Shown here piece after piece: positions 1-5,204 of a stretch of DNA of 6,462 nt. The first letter of the stretch is position 1. Every line of letters starts with the position of its first letter. The DNA is from DATBAK01 sp036787815 (GTDB lineage Bacteria; Actinomycetota; Acidimicrobiia; IMCC26256; PALSA-610), in NCBI GenBank assembly GCA_036787815.1, contig DAIQOP010000234.1:1-6462 (forward strand), in the 5' to 3' direction. The notes beneath the pieces are model-generated. The model saw only the letters and a program-made list of their open reading frames with translations, was not told the origin of the DNA and did not search any database. A program made the translations under genes and the position numbers.

Positions 1-523
1 GACTCGGCGCGGCACCGGTGCCCCACGCCCACGCTTCGACGTCGCCGTCGTGCACCTGCGTGTTCCCGGCACCGACCACCGAATACGTGTAGCGGGTCGC
101 GCCCGCGGGCGCGCGCCAGTACGACCAGTAGTCGGGTGCCGCGCACGTGAGGCACGTGCCGTCGGCCGGGCAGCCGATCGTGGCGCCACCGACGGCCAGG
201 GCGCACACGGCACCGCCGTTGCCTCCGAAGACGCGCACGCTCGGATCGAACCCCACACTGCGCAGTGCGTCGAGCCCGCTGATCGAGGTGCCCGAGAACG
301 TGACCTTCGCGGTGTGGATCACCCCGTTCACCTCGACGACCACGGCGGCGCGGTTCACCGTCGCGGCGCGAGCGGGCAGGGCGAGCGTGCCGATCCCGAC
401 CGCACCCGTCACCACGGTGCCGAGTGCCAATGCGACGGTGACGATCCGCCGCCGGCGGCCGCGGCCTCGTCGAGCCGGGCGCGCGCGCCCCTGCGAGTCG
501 TCGTGCACGGGAATGCCGTCCAT
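1..523 (-). CDS. Secreted transcobalamin-like (DUF4430-type) protein, 3' end missing
   Basis: The frame reads leftward from ATG at 523-521 and stays open for 174 codons to the window edge, so the C-terminus is not visible. A clear GGAGG (530-534) sits 6 nt before the ATG and fixes the start. Residues 12-26 are strongly Arg-rich, followed by a hydrophobic stretch (about 27-49) ending in LPARA at 49-53. This looks like a signal peptide cleaved near residue 53. The mature part has a beta-rich pattern: VVVEVNG (61-67), TSISGLDALRSVGF (79-92), YWSYWRA (132-138), YTYSVVGAG (145-153) and DGDVEAWAWGTG (159-170). The 'T-x-x-x-LDAL' and 'Y-x-Y-x-x-x-G ... DGD-x-x-x-W' spacing resembles the transcobalamin/intrinsic-factor C-terminal beta domain (DUF4430, PF14478). 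Four cysteines (107, 118, 124, 127) lie in the middle. The B12 riboswitch in its leader supports a role in cobalamin capture outside the membrane. The family call is by pattern, not by search. An anchor may follow in the missing part. Confidence 0.8.
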   Translation of the reverse strand, partial: MDGIPVHDDSQGRARPARRGRGRRRRIVTVALALGTVVTGAVGIGTLALPARAATVNRAAVVVEVNGVIHTAKVTFSGTSISGLDALRSVGFDPSVRVFGGNGGAVCALAVGGATIGCPADGTCLTCAAPDYWSYWRAPAGATRYTYSVVGAGNTQVHDGDVEAWAWGTGAAPS

Positions 524-529
524 CCGAAA

Positions 530-534
530 CCTCC
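530..534 (-). promoter_or_regulatory. Shine-Dalgarno of the secreted DUF4430-type gene
   Basis: On the minus strand the sequence reads GCGGAGGTTTCGG and then ATG. The core GGAGG is 6 nt from the start codon. It is the best ribosome binding site in the window; the five rightward genes have weak ones or none. A GC-rich hairpin ends 2 nt upstream of it (537-558), so it is a plausible target for riboswitch control of translation. Confidence 0.75.
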
Positions 535-536
535 GC

Positions 537-580
537 GGGCCCCGTACCTCGAGGGCCCCGTCACCGGCCGCCGTGGCGAC
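537..580 (-). promoter_or_regulatory. Probable expression platform: two hairpins between B12 aptamer and ribosome binding site
   Basis: In the leader RNA of the leftward gene two stems can be drawn. The first pairs GTCGCC with GGTGAC (positions 580-575 and 565-560; six pairs, one G-U, 9-nt loop). The second pairs GGGCCC with GGGCCC (558-553 and 542-537; six G-C pairs, 10-nt loop). Neither is followed by a U-tract, so they do not look like an intrinsic terminator. The second ends next to the ribosome binding site. I infer control at translation start, or by Rho. Short GC stems arise easily in DNA of this composition, so the assignment is tentative. Confidence 0.35.
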
Positions 581-611
581 CATGGGGTGGTTCGACCGGC
601 GTGGGCCGGCG

Positions 612-748
612 GGCAGGGTGGGCATCCTGGCTCGCGCCCCGGGAGGCGCTCACAGTTGCGGGTCAGCGCCGGTCTCGCACCGGCTTCCCCCGTCCTCCTC
701 TCGGAGGACCACACGCGACGTCCGGGTCGCGCATGACCTTGTCGCCCC
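612..748 (-). ncRNA. Cobalamin (B12) riboswitch aptamer
   Basis: Read on the minus strand, the conserved core of the cobalamin riboswitch is present in order. A GGGGAA (690-685) leads into a perfect hairpin GCCGGT-gcgag-ACCGGC (684-668). This is followed by GCTGACCCGCAACTGTGAGC (667-648), the near-invariant segment of the family. The B12 box, GAGCCAGGATGCC with a closing CCCTGCC, lies at 633-612. Upstream, a perfect 7-bp stem GTCCTCC/GGAGGAC with a GAGA loop (709-692) fits a peripheral arm. GGCGACAAGGT (746-736) can pair with the ACCCTGCC end to close the element; I set the 5' boundary from this pairing. The aptamer faces left, so it controls the DUF4430-type gene starting at 523 and not the rightward ECF operon. 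By family precedent, ligand binding should lower expression. I did not assign it to an AdoCbl or aquo/methyl-Cbl class. Confidence 0.92.
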
Positions 749-750
749 GG

Positions 751-756
751 AGGCTA
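751..756 (-). promoter_or_regulatory. Possible -10 element for the riboswitch transcript
   Basis: On the minus strand TAGCCT matches TAnnnT. Transcription from it would start near 744, just at the beginning of the aptamer, which is the spacing expected if the aptamer opens the transcript. No good -35 hexamer is seen 16-18 nt upstream, where the DNA is almost all G and C. The match rests on one short motif. Confidence 0.25.
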
Positions 757-761
757 GCGCC

Positions 762-784
762 CCGGTCCCGCCGGGCCGGTCCCG
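762..784. repeat. Short direct repeat in the divergent promoter region
   Basis: CCGGTCCCG occurs at 762-770 and again at 776-784, 14 nt from start to start. It lies between the presumed leftward promoter and the ecfT start, where an operator for either gene could sit. It may equally be chance in very GC-rich DNA. Confidence 0.4.
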
Positions 785-821
785 GGGTTCGACGCCGTGG
801 ACCGCGCGATGCTGACCCACG

Positions 822-1952
822 ATGGTTTCCGCCCGCGTGCCCGCCGACCCCGTCGCGGGCGACCCCGTGATCGCCGAGCTCGTCGTGCCCCGGGCCCCGG
901 CTTCCGATCGCCCGGTGCTGCACGCGGCGACGTGGATCGTGTGGGCGGCCGCGGCCGTGGTCTCGGTGCAGCTCGCCCCCAACGTGCTGTACGCGAGCGT
1001 GGTGCTCCTCGTCGCGGTGCTCGTGGTCGAGACGCACGGGCGCCGCACGGGCCTCGCCCGCGCGTTCCCGGTGTTCCTCGCGCTCGGCGCGAGCTTCGGC
1101 CTGCTGCGGGTCGTGCTCACGGTCGCGACCACCCATGGGCTCGGCACCCCGCTCGCGACCGTGCCCGATTTCACCCTGCCCCGCCTGCTCGGGGGCTTCA
1201 CCGTCGGCGGCACGATCGAACGCCAGGTGCTGTGGCAGGCGCTCGCCGACGCGCTCGTGATCGTCGTCGTCATCGCGGTCTTCGGCGCGTGGAACGCGGT
1301 GGTCTCGCATCACGAAGTGCTGCAATCGACGCCGCGTGCGTTCCACGAGCTCGGTCTGGTGGTCACGATCGCGCTCGCGTTCGTTCCTTCCACCCTCGCG
1401 GCCCTGCGCACGTCGCGCGAGGCCGATCGGGCACGGACGGGCGGGGTCGTCGTGCGCCGCGGTCGCCTCGTGCGCCATGCGGTACCCGTGCTCGAGAGCG
1501 GCATGGAGCGCGCCGTCGCGCTCGCGGAGTCGATGGACGCCCGCGGCTTCGGTCATCGACCGGCCGGGCGCGGTGAGCGCGTCGCGGCCGTCGGCACGCT
1601 CGGCGGGCTGCTCGGGCTCGGCGGGGCTTTCGTCGCGCTCGTCGGTGGTGCGCAGCTCGCCGCCGCGATCTCGGGCGGCATCGGATTGGTGCTCCTGCTC
1701 ACCGCGGTCACGAGCGCGTCGTCGGCCGCCCGCCGGGTGCGGTACCGCCCCCGCCGGTTGAGCGCGCTCGACGCCGCCGTGATGGCAGCGGTCGTGATGG
1801 CACCGCTCGGGTTGGTGGTGCTGCACGCGATCGGCGACGAATCGCTGCGGTGGGCACCCACGGGTACCGGGCTCCCGCCGTTCCACCCGCTGGTCGTGCT
1901 CTCGCTCCTCGCGTTGAGCGTGCCCGCGGCCATCCGGAGCGCGACCCCGTGA
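822..1952 (+). CDS. ecfT: ECF transporter T component (EcfT/CbiQ family)
   Basis: This 376-residue membrane protein is the scaffold of an energy-coupling-factor importer. It links the ATPases to the substrate-binding S component. Hydrophobic segments lie at about 35-70 (two), 83-101, 142-161 and 178-195, with further ones at 258-296, 317-336 and 354-373. The cytoplasmic stretch between 196 and 257 carries the two family coupling motifs: SREADRARTGG (198-208) and the very typical ESMDARGFG (236-244). These Arg-containing helices dock into the grooves of the two ATPase domains. The protein is longer than the common 250-270 residues, with extra membrane segments after the second motif. No ribosome binding site precedes ATG 822, and GTG 837 in frame is an alternative start. 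A leaderless transcript is possible. The next gene starts 10 nt downstream. Family confidence is high; the vitamin transported is inferred from context only. Confidence 0.9.
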   Translation: MVSARVPADPVAGDPVIAELVVPRAPASDRPVLHAATWIVWAAAAVVSVQLAPNVLYASVVLLVAVLVVETHGRRTGLARAFPVFLALGASFGLLRVVLTVATTHGLGTPLATVPDFTLPRLLGGFTVGGTIERQVLWQALADALVIVVVIAVFGAWNAVVSHHEVLQSTPRAFHELGLVVTIALAFVPSTLAALRTSREADRARTGGVVVRRGRLVRHAVPVLESGMERAVALAESMDARGFGHRPAGRGERVAAVGTLGGLLGLGGAFVALVGGAQLAAAISGGIGLVLLLTAVTSASSAARRVRYRPRRLSALDAAVMAAVVMAPLGLVVLHAIGDESLRWAPTGTGLPPFHPLVVLSLLALSVPAAIRSATP

Positions 1953-1962
1953 GCGCGGCCCG

Positions 1963-3591
1963 ATGAGCGCCGGCCCGATGAGCGCGCCGCGTCCGCACGA
2001 CGCGGGCCGCCTCGTGTACGACGGGGTCGGGTTCGCGTACCCGGGTACGGAGCATCCGCACGCGCCGGCCCTCTCCGGCGTCGACCTCGCGATCGCCGCG
2101 GGCGAGATGGTGCTCGTGATCGGCGGTTCGGGCTCGGGCAAGAGCACGCTCCTGCGCTGCGCGAACGGGCTCGTCCCCCACTCGTCGGGTGGCCGGTTCT
2201 CGGGCTCGGTGCTCGTCGGCGGCCGCTCGACCCGCGCGCACAAGCCCCGCGAGCTCGCCGATCTCGTCGGCTTCGTGCATCAGGATCCCGAAGCGCAGTT
2301 CGTGGTCGACCACGTCGAGACCGACCTTGCCTTCGTGCTCGAGAACCTCGGCACCGACGCGCGCTCGATGCGGAGGCGGGTCGAAGAGGTGCTCGACGCG
2401 CTCGCCATCGCGCACTTGCGCGACCGTTCTCCGGCCACGCTCTCCGGCGGCGAACGCCAGCGGTGCGCGATCGCGGGTGCGCTCGCATCGGCGCCCGCGC
2501 TGCTCGTCCTCGACGAACCGACATCGCAGCTCGATCCGCAAGGTGCCGACGACGTGCTCGCCGCGCTCACGCGGCTCAACGCCGACCTCGGCACCACCAT
2601 CGTGCTCGCGGAGCACCGGCTCGAACGCGCCGCCCCCCTCGCCGACCGGGCCGTGCTGGTCGCCGACGGAACGATCGCCGCGACCGGCGCTCCGGGCGCG
2701 GTGCTTGCGGGCTACGACGGCGCACCGCCCGTCACGCACCTCGGGCGCCTCCTCGGTTGGGATCCACTCCCGCTCACGGTGCGCGAGGCGCGCGCCCGTG
2801 CGGCCGGCGAACCGCAGCACCCCGCGCCACCGGCTCCGCCCCCGCACGCGCCGGGGCGGTCACTGCTGCGGGCGCGCGGCCTCGGCGTCGCCGTCGACGG
2901 GCACCGTGTGCTCGACCGTCTCGATCTCGACATCGCCGAAGGAGAGGTGGTCGCCCTCCTCGGCCGCAACGGCTCGGGCAAGACGACGCTCCTGCGGACG
3001 CTCGCCGGCCTGCTCGCCCCCGCCACCGGGAGCGTCGAGCACGCAGCCACCACGCGCGTCGCGTACGTGCCCCAGGACCCGAACTCCCTGCTCTTCGCCC
3101 CGACCGTGGCCGACGAGCTCGGCGCGACGCTCCGCCTCCTTGGTCGTCGCGACCCGGCCGCGATCGAGGTCTGGCTGGAGCGCCTCGACCTCCTGACCAC
3201 GCGCGATCGGCATCCGCGCAGCCTGTCGGGCGGCGAACGGCAACGAGTGGCGATCGCCGCGGTCGCGGTCGGTGGGGCCGACGTGCTGCTGCTCGACGAA
3301 CCGACGCGGGGCATGGACGCCGCGTCGCGCACTGCGCTCGAGGCGGCGATCCGTGAGCACGCCGGACGCGGGGGTGTGGTGGTGCTCGCGACCCACGACG
3401 TCGAGCTCGCCGCGCGCGCCGCCTCGCGCGCCGTCGTGATCGGCGACCGCGATCTCGTCGCCGACGGCCCCGCGCGCGACGTGCTGGCCGGCTCGTTGTT
3501 CGCGCCCCAGGTTCTCCGCGTGCTTCCACCGTTCCTCACCGTCGCCGAGGTCGCGCGGAGCCTCTCGGCCGCGGCGAGTGGGCAGTCGTGA
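1963..3591 (+). CDS. ecfA: ECF transporter double ATPase (two fused EcfA domains)
   Basis: This 542-residue cytoplasmic protein contains two complete ABC ATPase domains in one chain and powers uptake through the T and S components. Domain 1 has Walker A GGSGSGKST (54-62), Q-loop Gln107, signature LSGGERQR (160-167), Walker B LVLDEPT (181-187, catalytic Glu185), D-loop SQLD and switch His218 in AEHRLE. Domain 2 has Walker A GRNGSGKTT (334-342), Q-loop Gln371, LSGGERQR (421-428), LLLDEPT (442-448, Glu446) and His478 in ATHDVE. A Pro-rich linker lies around 285-298. All catalytic residues are present in both halves, so both sites should hydrolyse ATP. The EHRLE form of the first H-loop is usual in fused ECF ATPases. 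ATG 1963 and ATG 1978 both follow a CCG triplet and begin ATGAGCGC, so either could be the start. The 3' end overlaps the next gene by 4 nt (GTGA), which suggests translational coupling. Confidence 0.95.
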   Translation: MSAGPMSAPRPHDAGRLVYDGVGFAYPGTEHPHAPALSGVDLAIAAGEMVLVIGGSGSGKSTLLRCANGLVPHSSGGRFSGSVLVGGRSTRAHKPRELADLVGFVHQDPEAQFVVDHVETDLAFVLENLGTDARSMRRRVEEVLDALAIAHLRDRSPATLSGGERQRCAIAGALASAPALLVLDEPTSQLDPQGADDVLAALTRLNADLGTTIVLAEHRLERAAPLADRAVLVADGTIAATGAPGAVLAGYDGAPPVTHLGRLLGWDPLPLTVREARARAAGEPQHPAPPAPPPHAPGRSLLRARGLGVAVDGHRVLDRLDLDIAEGEVVALLGRNGSGKTTLLRTLAGLLAPATGSVEHAATTRVAYVPQDPNSLLFAPTVADELGATLRLLGRRDPAAIEVWLERLDLLTTRDRHPRSLSGGERQRVAIAAVAVGGADVLLLDEPTRGMDAASRTALEAAIREHAGRGGVVVLATHDVELAARAASRAVVIGDRDLVADGPARDVLAGSLFAPQVLRVLPPFLTVAEVARSLSAAASGQS

Positions 3592-4424
3592 TCCGCGTTC
3601 GCCCCGCGCTCGTCTACGGGCTCGTCGTCGGTGTCGGCGCGGCCGCCTTCCTCTGGCCCTTCTTCCTCACCGGCCACGCGCTCCCCGACCAGGCCCACTC
3701 GGGCGACGCCCCGCTCTGGGCCGCGCTCGTGGGCGCCGCGGTCGTCACCGCGATCGCGCTCGAGGTGCGGCAGGGGACGATGACGGGCACGACGGTCGCG
3801 ATGCTCGGCGTGCTCAGCGCGATCGCGGGCCTGCTCCGCCTGCTCGCGCTCCCGGGCGGTGGCAACGGCATCTACTTCCTCGTGATCCTGGCCGGCGTCG
3901 CGTTCGGACCGAGGTTCGGGTTGCTCCTGGGCCTGCTCGCCATGGCGGTCTCGGCCGTCGTCACCGGTGGAATCGGGCCGTGGTTGCCGTTCCAGATGCT
4001 CGCGTTGAGCTGGATGGGCGCGGGCGCCGGGCTGCTCGGCCGCTTCACCCGCCGGCTCGCTCCCGGGGTGGAGGTCGGCGTGCTGGCCGGCTACGGATGG
4101 GCGTGGGCATTCCTGTACGGGGCGATCCTCAACCTGTGGTTCTGGCCGTTCCAGGTCGACGGCGGCGCGCTGTCGTACTCGCCGAACCTCTCGACCGGCG
4201 AGACCCTGCACCGCTACTGGTCGTTCTACGTCGCCTCGTCGTTCGCATGGGACGCGGCCGGCGCGCTCGCCAACGCGATCCTCATCGTCCTGACCGGTCG
4301 CGCGGTGCTGCGAAGCTTGCGTCGCTTCGCCGGCCGGCTCGATCCGATCGTCGAGCTGGCGCCGTTGCCCGTACCCGAAGCGCCCGTCACGGAGGCCGCG
4401 ATGACCGAGCTCGGAACGCGATGA
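3588..4424 (+). CDS. ECF transporter S component (substrate-binding membrane protein; likely cobalamin/corrinoid)
   Basis: This 278-residue integral membrane protein binds the vitamin and gives the importer its specificity. It starts with GTG inside the stop of the ATPase gene (GTGA overlap). Hydrophobic segments lie near 7-27, 41-60, 68-88, 96-130, 135-151, 163-187 and 212-238. A conserved-looking stretch runs FGPRFGLLLG (106-115) then GGIGPWLPFQML (127-138). I recognise this signature from actinobacterial proteins annotated only as ECF S component. The loop after about 190 carries Trp, Tyr and Phe that could line a ligand site. The C-terminal tail (245-278) is soluble and Pro/Glu-rich. S components diverge strongly, and none of these residues identifies the ligand. 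Cobalamin is inferred from the divergent B12 riboswitch and DUF4430-type gene. The stop overlaps the next start by 4 nt (ATGA). Confidence 0.85.
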   Translation: MIRVRPALVYGLVVGVGAAAFLWPFFLTGHALPDQAHSGDAPLWAALVGAAVVTAIALEVRQGTMTGTTVAMLGVLSAIAGLLRLLALPGGGNGIYFLVILAGVAFGPRFGLLLGLLAMAVSAVVTGGIGPWLPFQMLALSWMGAGAGLLGRFTRRLAPGVEVGVLAGYGWAWAFLYGAILNLWFWPFQVDGGALSYSPNLSTGETLHRYWSFYVASSFAWDAAGALANAILIVLTGRAVLRSLRRFAGRLDPIVELAPLPVPEAPVTEAAMTELGTR

Positions 4425-5194
4425 CCGCGACCACGTTGCGCGTCGAGATCGACGGGCCGATCGCGCGGCTCACCCTCGACCGCCCGGAGCGCCGGAACGC
4501 GCTGTCGCTCGTCGCGATGCGCGAGCTGCTCACCGAGCTCGGCCGGGTCGGCACCGACGAGCGCGTCGGCGCCGTGGTGATCGCGGGCTCGGGCCCGGCG
4601 TTCTCGGCCGGTCACGACCTCTCCGAGATGGTCGGACGGCCCGACGAGTTCTACGACGAGCTGTTCGCGACCTGTGTCGAGCTCATGACCGCAGTGCACG
4701 AGATCCCCCAACCGGTGATCGCTCGGGTGCACGGCATCGCGACCGCGGCGGGCTGCCAGCTCGTTGCCGCGTGCGATCTCGCGATCGCCGCCTCCGACGC
4801 CCGCTTCGCGACGCCGGGCGTCAACATCGGCCTGTTCTGCTCGACGCCGATGGTGCCGGTGGTGCGCGCGATCGGGCGCAAGCGCGCGCTCGAGATGCTG
4901 CTCACCGGCGAGCCGATCGACGCGGCGACGGCCGCCGACTGGGGGCTGGTGAACCGCGTCGTCGCACCCGACGAGCTCGATGCCGCGGTCGACGCGCTGG
5001 CGATGCGGATCTGCCGGTCGAGCGCGAAGGTCGTCGCGCTCGGCAAGCGCGCGTTCTACGCGCAGGACGGCCTCACCGAGGCCGACGCCTACGCGCTCGT
5101 CGCGCCCGTGATGAGCGCCAACGCCGCGCGACCCGAAGCCCGCGAAGGGATCACCGCGTTCCTCGAGAAGCGGCCTCCCGTCTGGCCCTCGTAG
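4421..5194 (+). CDS. Crotonase-fold protein, ECHDC3-like (enoyl-CoA hydratase family without the catalytic Glu pair)
   Basis: The protein has 257 residues, the normal single-domain crotonase length. Start and preceding stop overlap as ATGA, with a weak GGA 5 nt upstream. The frame is open far to the left, but that part is antisense-like shadow of the S-component gene. CoA-ester and oxyanion-hole motifs are clear: DRPERRNAL (20-28), FSAGHDL (61-67) and HGIATAAGCQL (104-114). In classical enoyl-CoA hydratase the two catalytic glutamates follow GGC and P (rat Glu144 and Glu164). Here these are Gln113 (GCQL) and Gly133 (TPGVNIGLFCSTP), at the same 20-residue spacing. The GCQL, FATPGVN-GLFCSTP and C-terminal GITAFLEKRPPVW features match the ECHDC3 family of animals and bacteria, as I recall it. 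It should still bind acyl-CoA, but simple hydration is doubtful and the reaction is unknown. Its place in a vitamin-import operon is unexplained. Confidence 0.9.
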   Translation: MTATTLRVEIDGPIARLTLDRPERRNALSLVAMRELLTELGRVGTDERVGAVVIAGSGPAFSAGHDLSEMVGRPDEFYDELFATCVELMTAVHEIPQPVIARVHGIATAAGCQLVAACDLAIAASDARFATPGVNIGLFCSTPMVPVVRAIGRKRALEMLLTGEPIDAATAADWGLVNRVVAPDELDAAVDALAMRICRSSAKVVALGKRAFYAQDGLTEADAYALVAPVMSANAARPEAREGITAFLEKRPPVWPS

Positions 5195-5204
5195 CGCAGC
5201 ACCC

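Larger units (their letters stand above)
524..821. other. Divergent intergenic region with no protein gene
   Basis: These 298 bp separate the leftward DUF4430-type gene from the rightward ECF operon. They hold the leader, riboswitch and presumed promoter of the leftward gene, and must also hold the start signals of ecfT. I find no convincing rightward promoter. The best -10-like hexamer is GATGCT (808-813), which would start transcription at or next to ATG 822 and give a leaderless message, but it lacks a properly spaced -35. No rightward B12 element is present. Frames open here are Arg/Pro-rich and look non-coding. Confidence 0.7.

Noticed and set aside
760..787. GC-rich inverted repeat CCCCGG/CCGGGG as a terminator
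   Set aside because: The stem has only six pairs, does not extend inward, has no T-tract on either side and lies between divergent starts where no transcript needs ending.
822..860. Rightward cobalamin or other riboswitch ahead of ecfT
   Set aside because: The aptamer core is only on the minus strand. The plus strand before ATG 822 shows none of the conserved blocks of B12, TPP or FMN elements.
50..870. Plus-strand open frames over the left edge and intergenic region
   Set aside because: They are antisense to the DUF4430-type gene and riboswitch. The products are Arg/Pro-rich without domains, while the minus strand has a signal peptide, a good ribosome binding site and a conserved fold pattern.
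663..2243. Long minus-strand open frame opposite ecfT and the start of ecfA
   Set aside because: The product is rich in Arg, His, Glu and Gln with no recognisable domain. It is the reverse-strand reading of a GC-rich coding region with clear EcfT and ATPase motifs on the plus strand, and it runs through the riboswitch promoter region.
2712..4211. Long minus-strand open frame opposite ecfA and the S component
   Set aside because: It is antisense to genuine Walker, signature and membrane motifs. Its composition is typical of high-GC antisense frames, with no domain visible.
3578..4420. N-terminal extension of the crotonase frame
   Set aside because: The upstream 281 codons lie out of frame inside the S-component gene and read as Arg-rich nonsense. 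The crotonase fold begins at the ATG at 4421.
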